Part shown: positions 29,215 to 40,026 of the stretch, one piece after another | Position numbering within the stretch: the stretch's first letter is position 1 | Layout of the letters: each line of letters opens with the position of its first letter | NCBI GenBank assembly: GCA_037127315.1 | Contig: JBBBDQ010000421.1 | Location: forward strand, 2,621,001-2,685,000 | DNA length: 64,000 nucleotides | Origin: Ascarosepion bandense | Taxonomy: Eukaryota > Mollusca > Cephalopoda > Sepiida > Sepiidae | Reading direction: 5' to 3' | The notes under the pieces: model-generated | Seen by the model: the letters and a program-made list of their open reading frames with translations, nothing else | Databases searched by the model: none | What the model was told of the DNA's origin: nothing | Translations under genes and position numbers: made by a program

Positions 29215-29375
29215 AAGTTTAGCCAGAAGCGCTTGAAAAAACAAAGCCTTTTGACAATTTTTATATAATTTGATTTCTGAAAATAAAAAAAAGCACATAA
29301 AATTAATTAAAAAACTTTATGTTAATACTTTATCTGTCATTTTCAATGAAACCTGCATAAAAGAGAGTTTGCTAC
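29215..29375 (+). repeat. Dispersed repeat D, end fragment
   Basis: Shares GCGCTTGAA-AAACAAA, TTTTATATAATTTG and TCAATGAAACCTGCATAAAA with the other D copies. Confidence 0.7.
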
Positions 29376-29387
29376 ACAAATACACAA

Positions 29388-29409
29388 TATATATATATAT
29401 ATATATATA
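29388..29409. repeat. (TA)n microsatellite
   Basis: Short TA run between a D repeat and a SINE C. Confidence 0.9.
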
Positions 29410-29535
29410 GGCTCCTCATAATGGTGTAATTGATAGCAAGCTTGTTTCACTTGAACCTGTTGAAACTGTGTAGTGAGTTCGATCTTTTCTAACTACCCTA
29501 TACTTTCGGCCTTGTGCCACATCTAAGCTTTGCTT
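29409..29535 (+). mobile_element. tRNA-derived SINE, family C, most complete copy
   Basis: Head GGCTCCTCATAATGGTGTAA with A-box-type TGGTGTAATTG, anticodon-arm region GAACCTGTTGAAACTG, B box GTGAGTTCGATC, tail ACTTTCGGCCTTGTGCCACA. A TA array follows (29540-29571). Confidence 0.82.
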
Positions 29536-29536
29536 A

Positions 29537-29539
<3 letters not shown>

Positions 29540-29571
<32 letters not shown>
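29540..29571. repeat. (TA)n microsatellite
   Basis: At the SINE C 3' end. Confidence 0.95.
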
Positions 29572-29575
<4 letters not shown>

Positions 29576-29765
29576 GGTGCCTCTTGTATCCGAGGATGCA
29601 CGTCTACTAGGACGGTTAACTAATCCCTACTGCAGAAGCCTGCTCAGGTTTATTTTTGTTTGTTCAATTCGCACTGAGTCACTTGTGGTTTATACTGCAA
29701 CTATGCTTAGGAGACCTTAGTTGCAGTTTCTGGGAGAGTGCGTGCTATCTAGCAAACATCAAACA

Positions 29766-29845
29766 GTCACAAATCATTAAGGGTGAGATTCGAACTCAGA
29801 TTTCATGGTCAGAAAGTGAACGTTCTAATCGTTCGGTCCTATATA
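29766..29845 (-). mobile_element. tRNA-like SINE head, other family
   Basis: Minus strand reads GATTAGAACGTTCACTTTCT ... GAGTTCGAATCTCACCC. B box and anticodon-arm spacing are tRNA-like, but acceptor pairing is absent. Only one copy in the window. Confidence 0.5.
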
Positions 29846-29899
29846 TGCATGTATGCAAATGCCAAAGTCATGAAATAATAAAAGCAGCTATGTAAACCA

Positions 29900-30545
29900 A
29901 TTAGTATATGTATCCTATGATTGTACACAACTTTCGACATTTTGAATCCTCATTTTATGACAGAGCATCAAGATGTGTCATATGATCGGCCGGGCCTTAA
30001 TCGAGAGACTTATTTACACGACAAGAAATTTCCTCGAATTTCAAATGGGCATCAGTATCATTTCCTTTGTCGGTTCTATTGTTTAGTTGAATGAACGATA
30101 TCCGTACTGTTACAATATTACAACCTCTAAGTACATTTGTTTAGATGAAGCAAAAATTCGAAATCGGCTCGCTGATTCCTCTTTCCTGTGGATAATTGCT
30201 AAGCAACCCACATAATATAAGTCTGGTATTTTTGATTCGGCTGTAACATTTAAAATTTTGTTGATGTAAATATAATAGAAACAAAATAAAACGAAACAGT
30301 TTAATTCATTTTCTGTAAAAGCCTTTAAAATGCAATACTTAATATCCTACATTATCTTTTTGTTGTATTTAAAGGTTTTAGAGTCCAACAAAAGATTTTT
30401 AAATACTTATAATTCTAAACGACTTTCATGTTTCATGTTATATTTAAAGGAATTCTTTTCCTCTAAAAATGTTCATATTTATTATTGTAAGTGATCATTT
30501 AAATTTAAATACCTTCATTTTATCGGTGTTGAAATCTTCATCATA
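29900..30545. other. No recognised feature
   Basis: AT-rich sequence, no repeats or motif-bearing ORF. Confidence 0.4.
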
Positions 30546-30597
30546 ACAATATATATATATATATATATTGTGTGTAGTTAGGCAGCATTTATTCATT

Positions 30598-31282
30598 GAT
30601 GCATGTTTCATTAAATAATATAACAAGTTTTGTCGATTTCTTTTATGTAAATTTTTTCATATCGTCTGCTAAGCCTAATTGCATTATTGTTGAAAGAGGA
30701 AATAAAATCATAATATTGATACATGTTTTTATTTAATCCTTTCTGAGATTTCAGCTGACATCAGTCATTATCAAAGATGAAAATAATGTTTGTTGTAATG
30801 AGCAGTTCGTAGATGAACGATAGTAGTAGCCGTCTATTTTGTTTGTGTGGAGCATTGGCGAACACGTGCGTGCATGCTGAAGCGAAAAGCGCACTACAGA
30901 ATAATATCTAGATAGCAGAAGCGATTGGTCATCCCAATTGATTTCCATACTTAATACTTCTCGCCCCCACTCTCGTGTCTTCATGTGAGACGCCACAAGC
31001 TGTAGTGCGATTTTCGCTTCCAGCATGCACGCACGTGTTCGCCAATCTGCCACACAAACAAAATAGACGATTACTACTATCGTTCGTCTGCGAATTGCTC
31101 GTTACAACCAACACTATTTTCATCTTTGATAATGGCTGATGTAAGCCGAAAGCTCAGAAAGGATTAAATAAAAACATGTATCAATATTGTGATTTTCTTT
31201 CCTCTTTCAACGATAATGAAAAAAATTACATAAAATAAATTGACAAAACTTGTCTATATTATTTAATGAAACATTCATCAAG
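30598..31282. mobile_element. Large fold-back element (~685 bp palindrome)
   Basis: Left arm 30598-30898 and right arm 31001-31282 are inverted copies at roughly 85-90%. They include GCACGCACGTGTTCGCCAAT and ATTTAATGAAACAT on the right with complements on the left, and the left arm has a ~25-bp extra insertion. The loop is ~100 bp and not coding. Each arm carries a GATAATGGCTGATG ... CCGAAAGC module like repeat D. Transcripts would form a long double-stranded hairpin. Confidence 0.88.
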
Positions 31283-31314
31283 ATATATATATATATGTCC
31301 AGTGCGTAAACGGT

Positions 31315-31430
31315 GAGGATAATCCAACAAGATTAACTTAATATAAAATATTAAGTGTTATATTTATATAGAGAGCTCAATGGATGTTATCCAGAGTAAT
31401 ATGATAGTTATAAAGGAAAACTCAACACGT
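31315..31430 (+). repeat. Dispersed repeat, partner of 388-500
   Basis: Reverse-complement match to 388-500, running into the left terminus of the next fold-back element. Confidence 0.75.
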
Positions 31431-31874
31431 CATTTAAATTGGTTATAAATGATAATTCATTTCAATGAGCTTAATTTGATCATTTCACCAGACCACCCAA
31501 TATTCCTTCCATTTGGTACAAAAAATTTTGCCGGAATAAGCATTTTTTTTAACTAAAGAGAAAGATAAAAAAATAAAAATAAAAATAAGAAGAAGGAAAA
31601 GAGAAAAAGGAAAAGAGAGTCAGGACTTAGGCATTGGCGTCAGATCAGCTGGGGGTATTCAGACCAGTCGTAAAGATGTTGACCTCTAAGGAAACTTCTA
31701 ATTCCATGGATACGTGTGTATGTGAAACCCCATAAATTAACCCACCCATGTACATTAACTTATATACACATATGCGTACATTCCCACATATACTTACAAA
31801 TGTGACTTAAGCTAATTAAGTTCATTGAAATAAATTATAATTTATAACCAATTTAAATGACGTGTTGAGTTTTC

Positions 31875-31880
<6 letters not shown>
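31410..31880. mobile_element. Fold-back/MITE-like element with 62-bp inverted termini
   Basis: Termini 31410-31474 and 31818-31880 match as inverted repeats (AAAGGAAAACTCAACACGTC, then TTTAAATTGGTTATAAAT). The ~340-bp interior is A/G-rich, without an ORF. Confidence 0.85.

Positions 31881-31924
<44 letters not shown>
31880..31924. repeat. (TA)n microsatellite
   Basis: Directly at the right terminus of the fold-back element. Confidence 0.95.
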
Positions 31925-31926
<2 letters not shown>

Positions 31927-32034
31927 CATGATAACTTTTTAAAAAACTGCGACGGAAAATTTTACATAAATGAGATTGTATATTTTACTTATAGAGTCAC
32001 ATCACTTTGCAGAAACCATAATCAAGCTAATTTA

Positions 32035-32152
32035 CACACACACACGCGCGTGCGCACACACACACACACACACACGCACGCGCACGCGCGCACACACACA
32101 CACGCATACACACACACACACCACACACACACACGTATATATATATATATGG
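32035..32152. repeat. (CA)n array with CG interruptions
   Basis: Interrupted CA units with several CGCG blocks, then a short TA run. Confidence 0.95.
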
Positions 32153-32199
32153 AGGGACTACGTATAATATTTTTTTGCAAGTGGATATGGAATCTTTTG

Positions 32200-32357
32200 C
32201 AATTTTACTATTTAACCCATTTCTTGGAGGAGAAGAGAGATTTATAGTTTTTCCAAGAGTATTTGCTCGTAAGTGAATGTAACAAACTCGATTAGAATTT
32301 GAACTTGGCTCTGTGATTTCTCATTCTTGAGTCGATGTCTGTTGTACCACCGCACAT
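32200..32357 (-). mobile_element. SINE family A, decayed head half
   Basis: TATTTAACCCATTTCTTGGA, AAGTGAATGTAACAAACTCG and TTGGCTCTGTGATTTCTCAT follow the family-A head and body in minus orientation. Confidence 0.75.
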
Positions 32358-32439
32358 TCCATTCACCATATATATAAAGAGGAGTTAATTTTGATGGAGC
32401 TGTATCATGAAAGGATGTAGTGGTTAGCTGATTTGACAA

Positions 32440-33630
32440 ATATCTTTAACTTGTAAAGAAAAAAAACTGAATGTGTTTTGACGCATAATACAATGATGCG
32501 TCAGTATGTGTGACGCGTTAAGACGAGATTGGATGTGAAAGAAATAGGGAAAATGACGTAGGGAGTTAGTGAGAAACTGACAGATAGAAACTAAGAGTCG
32601 ATTAAAGTAGAAACAATTCTAACATTCTGTTTTTTTCAGTCCCGTTGAGATGAGAGTTATTCATTCGATTGTCTAAGTGGAAATTAAGAACCAAAAGTAG
32701 TAATACATTAGTGAATGAGAAGTTGAAGAAGAAGCAAATAAAAAGAAGAAAATATTAACAATTAACACAAAACAAATAAACGAGAGCGTACATCAGAAAG
32801 CCAAAAATGGCGATTATAGATTAAATAAAAAAATGTATTAAAATACTGCAAAGACAGCAAGAAAAAAGATGCTACAAATCAGTTACAGAAATTATGCTCT
32901 TGAAGGCTAAACAAAAATATTTACTTTTTACTATAACATTGAATTAATGGTTATAAAATACGCTTTTTTTGCTTCTTTCTTTACTCTTAAAAATGAAGTA
33001 AATATACATGTAAAAATAATGAAAATCAATCAATTTGTATTTTTATTTTAATTAGAGTATTCTTTTTTTTTTAATTTGTTCTCCCTATTTTCACTTTCGT
33101 TATCATTTTGAAGTTCCTTTGGAGGATAGAAAGGAAAGGGAAACCCGGAAGCTACGAGGTTAGTCATGTTGCAAAAAAAAAAGAGATGAGTGGCACGACT
33201 CAAACTGCCGAGAACATGATTTCATTACGCATGCTCACGAACAAACAAACAGTCAAACGTGAAGCAGATGTATAAATCCACTAAAAACACAAGTAAGCGC
33301 AAGCAAGATTTACTTTTTTTTTGTATCAGCCAGCATTCTTTGCGCATTTAGGCGAAAGTCTTTTTCATTGAATTGATTGAACAAACTAGAAATATAAAAT
33401 TCGAAAACGTACAATTCAGCAAGAAATTTGAATTCTAATTTTCAAAAATAAGCCCTCATCAAATAAATATGCGTAAACCATTTGGGTCTACTTGTATTAT
33501 ATATCTGCCTTATTTCTCTTAGTCGTAGTTTTTTGAGCACAGGGAGAAAACAGTATTTTTACATATTGGTTTTCATTTGAAATTTTATCGCTCCAATTTA
33601 GTCACATTGACTTTGTTACAAAATAAATAT
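32440..33630. other. 1.2 kb with no recognised feature
   Basis: Very AT-rich with A runs. One short inverted repeat (GACGCAT ... ATGCGTC near 32479-32502). No motif-bearing ORF. Confidence 0.45.
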
Positions 33631-33636
33631 TTTTTT

Positions 33637-33690
33637 ATTCATTTCACCCAAAGCAAGGCAATAAAGCCACTAAGATGCAAGAGGTTACTG
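33637..33690 (-). mobile_element. CR1-like LINE 3' tail fragment
   Basis: ATTTCACCCAAAGCAAGGCA and ATAAAGCCACTAAGATGCAA are the reverse complement of the LINE tail. Confidence 0.75.
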
Positions 33691-33873
33691 ACTGTTAGGG
33701 GGAAAAACACTATTAAAGAGAAAACAATAAAAAACAGAAATTAAGACTATCTGAAAATGTATATCTAGAGATGAAAACAGATTTTCAAAGTTAAGTGGGT
33801 ATTTACTTACACACTTAGGAAAAAAATATTGAGTAAGCCCAGGACTTAAGTATTTTGTTGCACATACACACTC

Positions 33874-33896
33874 ATATATATATATATATATATATA
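33874..33896. repeat. (TA)n microsatellite
   Basis: At the 3' end of a hammerhead motif. Confidence 0.9.
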
Positions 33897-33906
33897 CCAT
33901 AGTCAT

Positions 33907-33950
33907 CCGCAGACAGATCTGTTTCGCTGTATTACAGCTCATCAGTACGG
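33907..33950 (-). ncRNA. Hammerhead ribozyme motif, SINE B family, copy 4 (intact)
   Basis: Minus strand 33950 to 33907: stem I CCGUA, core CUGAUGA (33945-33939), stem II GCUGU-AAU-ACAGC (33938-33926), GAA (33925-33923), stem III ACAGAUCUGU (33922-33913), C at the cleavage position (33912; triplet GUC), stem I UGCGG (33911-33907). Every invariant core base is present. It follows an RT fragment, not a tRNA head. Confidence 0.82.
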
Positions 33951-34065
33951 TTCCAAATTAAATCCATACTTCTTAAAAACTAATACAGTTTTTCTACGTA
34001 TATAATCACTTTTGGGGATTACTGTTGTCAACTACGATTAATCTATCATCACGGTATCAACTGTG

Positions 34066-34073
<8 letters not shown>
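33951..34073 (-). pseudogene. Penelope-like RT fragment (catalytic block only)
   Basis: Same sequence as 27972-28096, ~93% identical. The minus strand gives RDDRLIVVDNSNPQ (34048-34007) and, shifted, KKYGFNLE before the ribozyme. Cut off at 34073 by a TA array. A stop and a frameshift disable it. Confidence 0.6.

Positions 34074-34102
<29 letters not shown>
34074..34102. repeat. (TA)n microsatellite
   Basis: Truncation point of the RT fragment. Confidence 0.95.
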
Positions 34103-34105
<3 letters not shown>

Positions 34106-34518
34106 AAAACTTAATTTTTAATGTAAAGAATGGTTTGCAGATATATAACTATATTATTTTAAAATAATACAAAATTTTCTTAAATCAATTTAGAAATTGA
34201 ATAACAGAGACAAAAAAACCTTAGTATTTTTAGTTCTTTAGATTTTGTTCAGTCACGTTTGTTCCCCACCACAAAAATATTAAAGTAGAACTTTTTAAAT
34301 AGTCATTTAGGTAATTCTCCAGACAAATATTGACCATACTTGATAATTTAATAAAAACAAAGCTTTATAATGAACATCCTTAAGTTCGATTATGAAAGTT
34401 TCCTCAATTTTTTTAATTCATCTTTATTAAATCTTAGATATCATGAATTAGTAAAGGTACTTACATTCACAATTAATTTAGAAAATGAGGAAACAAACAG
34501 AAAAAAATAAAACTTATC
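34103..34518. other. No recognised feature
   Basis: AT-rich sequence; possibly an outlying part of repeat R below. Confidence 0.4.
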
Positions 34519-34522
34519 TTAA

Positions 34523-34610
34523 CCCTTTGTTGCATATTGGTTACAATTGGTAACCAATATGCAATAAAGGTTAAAGAAAGGTTACAATTGTAACCATATG
34601 CAACAAAGGG
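34523..34610. mobile_element. Tiny piggyBac-type MITE (88 bp) between TTAA sites
   Basis: Bounded by TTAA on both sides (34519-34522 and 34611-34614). Terminal inverted repeats of ~30 bp start CCCTTTGTTGCATAT, and piggyBac-superfamily elements typically insert at TTAA with CCC-starting termini. Each terminus also holds its own palindrome (GGTTACAATTGTAACC type). No coding capacity. Confidence 0.78.
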
Positions 34611-34614
34611 TTAA

Positions 34615-34829
34615 ATTTTGAAGGGATGATTTGTAAATGCTGTTGAATTGTAAAAAGTTTTAATAAAACACAGGAGTGTAAAGAAAGCATTGGAAACTGC
34701 CGAAAAAGTTTATATGAGAGTATATTTCTCTGTAAAAACGTGTTAACCATTTAATCGATACGTCACTTATGAAAACCCATACTTAACAAAAATGAGCATT
34801 CCTACACACAAAACAAAAATTGCAATTAT
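34615..34829. other. No recognised feature
   Basis: AT-rich sequence. Confidence 0.35.
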
Positions 34830-35690
34830 TTAAAAAACTTTCTGCTTGTTAAACTTTTTAATTTTCATTTAGTAAATCTATTCTTCACTTAATAAATCAA
34901 TAACATAATTGCTACGCAACTTTGAAGAATTTTCAGAATATTTTTAAAATTATTATAAGTGAAAAAGAAAAAATTGAACACAATTCATGTAAAAATTAAT
35001 TATTCACCGAAAAAATTTATTTCTTCTGACTATAACGTTCCTAACCATATACTATTTGTAAAAGCAATTAAAAGTTTATCCAATTAAATAATGTTATAGT
35101 TTTATTGCATTTTCTATTTTATTATTCGAAGAAGATTTTCGGAAAAGTGGGTATTGTTTGAAAATTTTTTAGATTATTTACATTCCTCAAGGAGTTCTGC
35201 ATTAAGTTAATAAAACAAATTTTCGCAACTTAATTTCTAGAAATTTCATGAAATTGTGCGGAGAGGCGAATAACAGGTGTAAAAATATTTTTAAGAACAT
35301 TTGATAAAATAGTAATTTAAAAAGTAATTTCATTCATTTGTTAATAAGTCCTGAAAGTTTCATTAAAATTCAACAAATATTTGTTTTTTGCAAGAATTTT
35401 CAAATGAATGTGTTTTTCACTGGAAAAAAAGAGTTTTACTATGATTCCATAGTAAACTGGTAAAAATTTGGTCACTCGCTGACGGAAAAAAACAAAACAC
35501 GATTTTTTTTTGCGAGAATTTCAAACGTGTTAGAAATAATTAATTTTTATTTTTATATAATTAAAAATACTTTGGTTTTTCTTCTAATTATAACATAAAC
35601 ATTTTGACGGAAAAACATTATTTTAAGTATATGTTTTTTTCCTTCACATAATGCTGTTTTTCAGCGAATTAGTGGAGGTACCTAAATGTG
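34830..35690 (+). repeat. Long unclassified dispersed repeat R, copy 1
   Basis: Co-linear with 53140-53915 over ~800 bp. Shared words include CCTGAAAGTTTCATTAAAAT, TTTTTGCAAGAA, TTTCTAGAAAT-TCATGAAAT, AACGTGTTAGAAA and GTGGAGGTACCTAAAT. No ORF survives in either copy, although stops are frequent in AT-rich DNA anyway. Class unknown. Confidence 0.75.
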
Positions 35691-36295
35691 TGTGTATGTC
35701 TGTGTATTTGTTTGTTTGTTTGTGTGTGTGTGTGTAACTTTTTAATTGTATACCCATTCTGAAGCTGTTTCAAAATTTGTTATTTTTCAAATATGCGTGT
35801 CTGTTTATTTTGAACGCTTCCAAAACATGTTATTCTTTTCATGTTTTGCAAATATAATACGGTAGTTTGCTGATATGATTTTATCCCTTTCTTTCCGAAA
35901 GGAATTCATCTCCTTGTTTTTAAATTAATTCATAACCTTTTTTAAATTCTATAATTTGCAGTTTCTCCTCCATACATAGTTTGTAATTTCCATTTCAGTT
36001 TCTCTCTGTTTTTTTTTTTATTGTAGCACTCATATAAACTTTAGTAAAGAATGTACAAATAATATATGCATATACAAGTGGATACAAGCATAACCGACCT
36101 TATTTTAACAATCCAACCAAAATAAACAAAAGAAATACGAGCATTTGAAAAAAATCATATTTGTTTATAATATCTGCAAATAAAATTGATAACAAACCGC
36201 TGTTAATTTAATTCAGTTTTTAGCGGTTCTAGGTAGAATAAATTTTTAATTGTTACGACGCTGAAAACTGTCTGTTTTCGCTGAGTTTGGATGCG
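35691..36295. other. No recognised feature
   Basis: Short GT stretch near 35690-35740, otherwise AT-rich. Confidence 0.4.
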
Positions 36296-36299
36296 GAAA

Positions 36300-36905
36300 A
36301 ACAGAATTCTTCTTCTTCATGTGCCGTGTCCCTTCAGGACGTAGGCGATCATGAACTTCCACTTGGATCTGTCTCTTGTTGCTCTCAGTAATTTTTCTCT
36401 TGGTATCTCTTCCAAGCCCTACACCGTCAACCATTTGCTCAGACCTAACAAGTACGTCTCGTGCTGCTTTCCCCGGTCTCTTCCATTTATCCGACCTGTG
36501 GGTATCAAGTTCTCCAGACCCTCATATCTCATTACGTGTCCCAGGAACATCATTTGTCTCTTCCTGATATTTATAATCAGTTTTCTTCTTGTTTGCATCC
36601 TTTCCAGTACTTTATCGTTGCACACGTGCTCTGTCCATGGTATCCTCAGCATCCTTCTGTAAAACCACATTTCTGCTGCCTCAAGCCTCTCCTTAATCTT
36701 TGATGAGATCGTTCAGCATTCAGTTCCATAAAGAAGGACAGATATCACGTAGCAATCCAACACCTTTTTCTTTGTTTCTAAGATTTTCCTTTCAGTACTC
36801 TGGCTAGCTTCTGAAATGCGTCTTTGGCCATGCCAATGCGTCTTTGGATCTCCGTGTCGCATCCTTTTTTTATCCTCTGTCATAACACTTCCCAAGTATT
36901 TGAAT
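36300..36905 (-). pseudogene. RTE-type LINE, 3' end of RT ORF
   Basis: Minus strand gives IEILETKKKVLDCYVISVLL, YGTEC (36895-36713 frame), then MWFYRRMLRIPWTEHVCND (36670-36614), KVLERMQTRRKLIINIRKRQ, FLGHVMRYEGLENL and RGKQHETYL (to 36430). It ends with the family 3' sequence matching 11.4 and 51.4 kb (GGACACGGCACATGAAGAAG). One stop/frameshift separates the two halves. The YADD region is absent. Confidence 0.82.
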
Positions 36906-37520
36906 TTTTAACAGAATACTGATTTTTAAATATGAGAAAAAAGCCATGCTATGTTCGGCGTTGACAGAATCAAATTTCGATAAAACAGAGCAGGTTAGGA
37001 GGATAAATACTCGTTAGGATAAATACTCGTTAGGATAAATACTCGTTAGGTCTTTACTTAAAATGAAATGCAGGAGAAGAAATTAAGTGACACGCAACGG
37101 AGCATTCGCGAGTGTATATTTGTGTTTACTAGCAAGGAATACGTGTACGTTACTTTTCTCTTGAAATATAGTGTTTTTTAAAATACATTTATCTTCAAGA
37201 GGCGCAACTGAATGTACGCTTGAGATTTTTCCTTTTTGAAGAAAAATCCTTATTCGAATTACCTTAGTCATTAAAAAATCTCAGTGAAAAAACGCTTTGC
37301 CCAAGAAATCTCGCAGCTTAAATAATAGAAAGACATTTCTGTAATTCCTCATTTAAAGTACTTATAATTTATTTATTAACTATAATTTACACGAGAAATG
37401 GAGAGGAAGTCGTTCATATGAGGTTTTATTTAAAATTCGATATGGGCAGCAGATTTCGAGACCAGCTTCTCGACCCGTGCAGGAATAGCGTTAACTGATT
37501 TCACCAAGAACTGTTGCGAT
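36906..37520. other. No recognised gene; 16-bp tandem at 37010-37059
   Basis: Three copies of GGATAAATACTCGTTA in tandem (near 37011-37058). The rest is unremarkable. Confidence 0.5.
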
Positions 37521-37522
37521 AT

Positions 37523-37526
37523 GGAA

Positions 37527-37581
<55 letters not shown>

Positions 37582-37646
37582 TAGGTGAAAAATATTTAAT
37601 TAAAAAAAAAACCCTACTTATACATATATATATATATATATATATA
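37523..37646. repeat. Two (TA)n arrays
   Basis: 37530-37576 and 37624-37646, separated by an A-rich spacer, at the LINE 3' end. Confidence 0.95.
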
Positions 37647-37650
37647 CATT

Positions 37651-38205
37651 TTTTCATTGTTTCGCCCCATGCAAGGCTAAAGGGGTCTACATAAGAGTAA
37701 AAGATTAGACACAAGTAGAGTAAAGAGAAAAACGAACCAGTTACAGGGGTATCAGAGAAAGGAGCAAGATTAGGATAGGAATACAGATGTGATGACAATT
37801 GCAAAGGTAGAGAGAAAGGAAAAGATATACAGGGTGATGTAGAAAGAACTAGAGTCAAGTGATTAAAAGATGGGTATTGACATTGCATTTAAATTGCTGG
37901 AGGTTGTAGCCGTCAGGAAAGTAAGAATATAGAAGAGAGTTCCACAGGCGGGAAGTGCGAGAAAAAAAGCTGATGGAGTAGAATTGTCGTCTGTATTTGA
38001 TTGATCTAACTATGAATGGGTGGGACCTAGTTGCCAGCCTGGTTGAACGAGTAAACTAATGTGGCAGGGGCACCAGTGACAATTCGTCGGAGCAGATGCC
38101 ATGAAAATATTTATACAACAGACAAAGGGAAGCCACATCTCGTCGGCGAGAAAGCGGCTGGAGTCGAGCCGCTAAGTCGGTACCTATAACATTCTCCTTT
38201 GATAT
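37651..38205 (-). pseudogene. CR1-like LINE 3' end
   Basis: Minus strand encodes RDVASLCLLYKYFHGICSDE, STRLATRSHPFIV, SRLWNSL and FPDGYNLQQFKCNVNTHLLI with breaks, then the 3' UTR and tail (GCCTTGCATGGGGCGAAAC). Similar in extent to 60.3 kb. No RT palm. Confidence 0.82.
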
Positions 38206-38379
38206 ATATTCTTAATCAAAATCAAGAGCTGGTTATTGTCAGTGGGATACAGAAGATATTGTTTATTATATACTGTTGTTATGTGTGTGTACATATATTT
38301 TTTTTTAAAGGGAATGTAAATTCGTAAATAATATTGGTTTTGTGTTCTTGATCAATCTGAAGTCGTAAATAACTACATA
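38206..38379. other. No recognised feature
   Basis: Mixed sequence. Confidence 0.35.
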
Positions 38380-38841
38380 GGGTACACCACCACATGTTTA
38401 ACAAGAAAATTCACATTAAATCTATTTGACCATAGATTTATTAGGTCTCATTTAAATACACATGAAGACTTAAAAACTTTTTATCTGTAATATACTCGTT
38501 GATAATACAAATATAAAAGCATCATCTGCATGTAAAAATGGCTAAAAATGATGGAAGCATTAGTAATAAAAAAAGAAAAAGCCAACACGCAATAACATTT
38601 CTATAATAGTAGATAACTACATAAAATAATCTACATAGTTGAAGTAGAAAAAATCATCCTAGATAATGGCCAAAAGTATAGCCGAAAGCGCTTCGATAAA
38701 TAAAACATTCGGACAATCACTATGTTATTTATGTACCGAAAAGAAAAAAAATATCACACGAAAAATACAATAAAAAGTTTTAATCACAGAACCTTGTATA
38801 TCACTCTTAAGGAAACTTGCATAAAAGAAGGATTGCATGCA

Positions 38842-38850
<9 letters not shown>
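38380..38850 (+). repeat. Dispersed repeat D, longest copy
   Basis: 38445-38640 matches 14665-14830. 38655-38720 (ATAGCCGAAAGCGCTTCGAT, AAACATTCGGACAA) is the end shared by the four copies, and GAAACTTGCATAAAAG near 38810 matches 29.3 kb. Confidence 0.65.
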
Positions 38851-38892
<42 letters not shown>

Positions 38893-38942
38893 GGATATAT
38901 ATATAGAAATATATGCATATATATATATATATATATATATGT
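38838..38942. repeat. (CA)n-(TA)n compound microsatellite
   Basis: CA array followed by imperfect TA arrays at the end of repeat D. Confidence 0.95.
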
Positions 38943-39232
38943 ATAAACACAAATATTTATACATATATATTGTATAAAATGTCTGTTAAATTTAAATTAT
39001 ATTCTCATTATAAAACCTTTTAGAAACATTTTAAAAATATAAAAACAACTTTATTTTACTTTGTTCACAATTTAAAAAGAAAAGTCATCGTTTGAAACAC
39101 AAAATGTTGATATACAATTTAAAGAAAAACAATTTAAGTTATTTTTTAGTGGATATATCAGAAAGATATATACAAACCTGTATTAATACAGGATCAAAGT
39201 CTCAAAATTTCACAGCCTGACTGAGCTAATTT

Positions 39233-39235
<3 letters not shown>

Positions 39236-39307
<72 letters not shown>
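39236..39307. repeat. (CA)n-(TA)n microsatellite
   Basis: CA then TA blocks. Confidence 0.95.
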
Positions 39308-39309
<2 letters not shown>

Positions 39310-39413
39310 TGCACATATTGAATTTTCAATAAAATTTAATGCTAAACGCTTTCCGTTCATATTCATTTTTGAAGTATTTTAAAGTATTTTAAAGGGAGTA
39401 GTTACTTTTCAAT

Positions 39414-39417
<4 letters not shown>

Positions 39418-39460
<43 letters not shown>
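39418..39460. repeat. (TA)n microsatellite
   Basis: About 21 TA units. Confidence 0.95.
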
Positions 39461-39461
<1 letters not shown>

Positions 39462-39651
39462 GAATGTACTTACCATGACATGAATAGATGAATATAAATT
39501 CATTGGAAATCCTTCAGTTGTTTATGCATACATACATTAGTTATTTAGTCTCTCTCTCTATATATATTTTAAAGAATTAATGCAATTTTGTTTATTAATC
39601 CGACGTATTTTTATACTTTTAATGGATATTCTTATTTGAGTAGACGTTCTG

Positions 39652-39669
39652 TTTATTTTTCTCTTTATT
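39652..39669 (-). promoter_or_regulatory. Candidate polyadenylation signals for the orphan gene
   Basis: Two AATAAA hexamers on the minus strand (39669-39664 and 39657-39652), ~360-375 nt after the stop codon at 40027. In AT-rich DNA such hexamers are common, so this is only a candidate. Confidence 0.3.
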
Positions 39670-39830
39670 TTAGATTTCTTCTGCAATAGAGGGATCCTGT
39701 TCAAATTTTGCTGGGAGTCGTATTTATCTTAAAAATATTTCCTCGAATGTACAGGCCAGTAGACGTAAGAAAATACTGTTTAAAATAAACTGTCTATTCA
39801 AATAAGGTTATCGACTAAAAATATCGTTTA

Positions 39831-39833
<3 letters not shown>

Positions 39834-39908
<75 letters not shown>
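39834..39908. repeat. (TA)n-(TG)n microsatellite
   Basis: Would lie in the 3' UTR of the orphan gene if the polyadenylation signals above are used. Confidence 0.95.
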
Positions 39909-39912
<4 letters not shown>

Positions 39913-40026
39913 GTTTGTGAGTTTGTGGTGGTGATTTTACAAAATATTATGTGTTTTTTACTGATTGGTCGACCGAATTCGAATCCCCAGCTTCTTTTTA
40001 AATTTTCATGGTATCCAGGCTATTTT

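Noticed and set aside
29215..29260. Hammerhead in repeat D at 29.2 kb
   Set aside because: Only a AGAAGCGCTT-like stretch remains. No CUGANGA core or stem I, so not called as a ribozyme.
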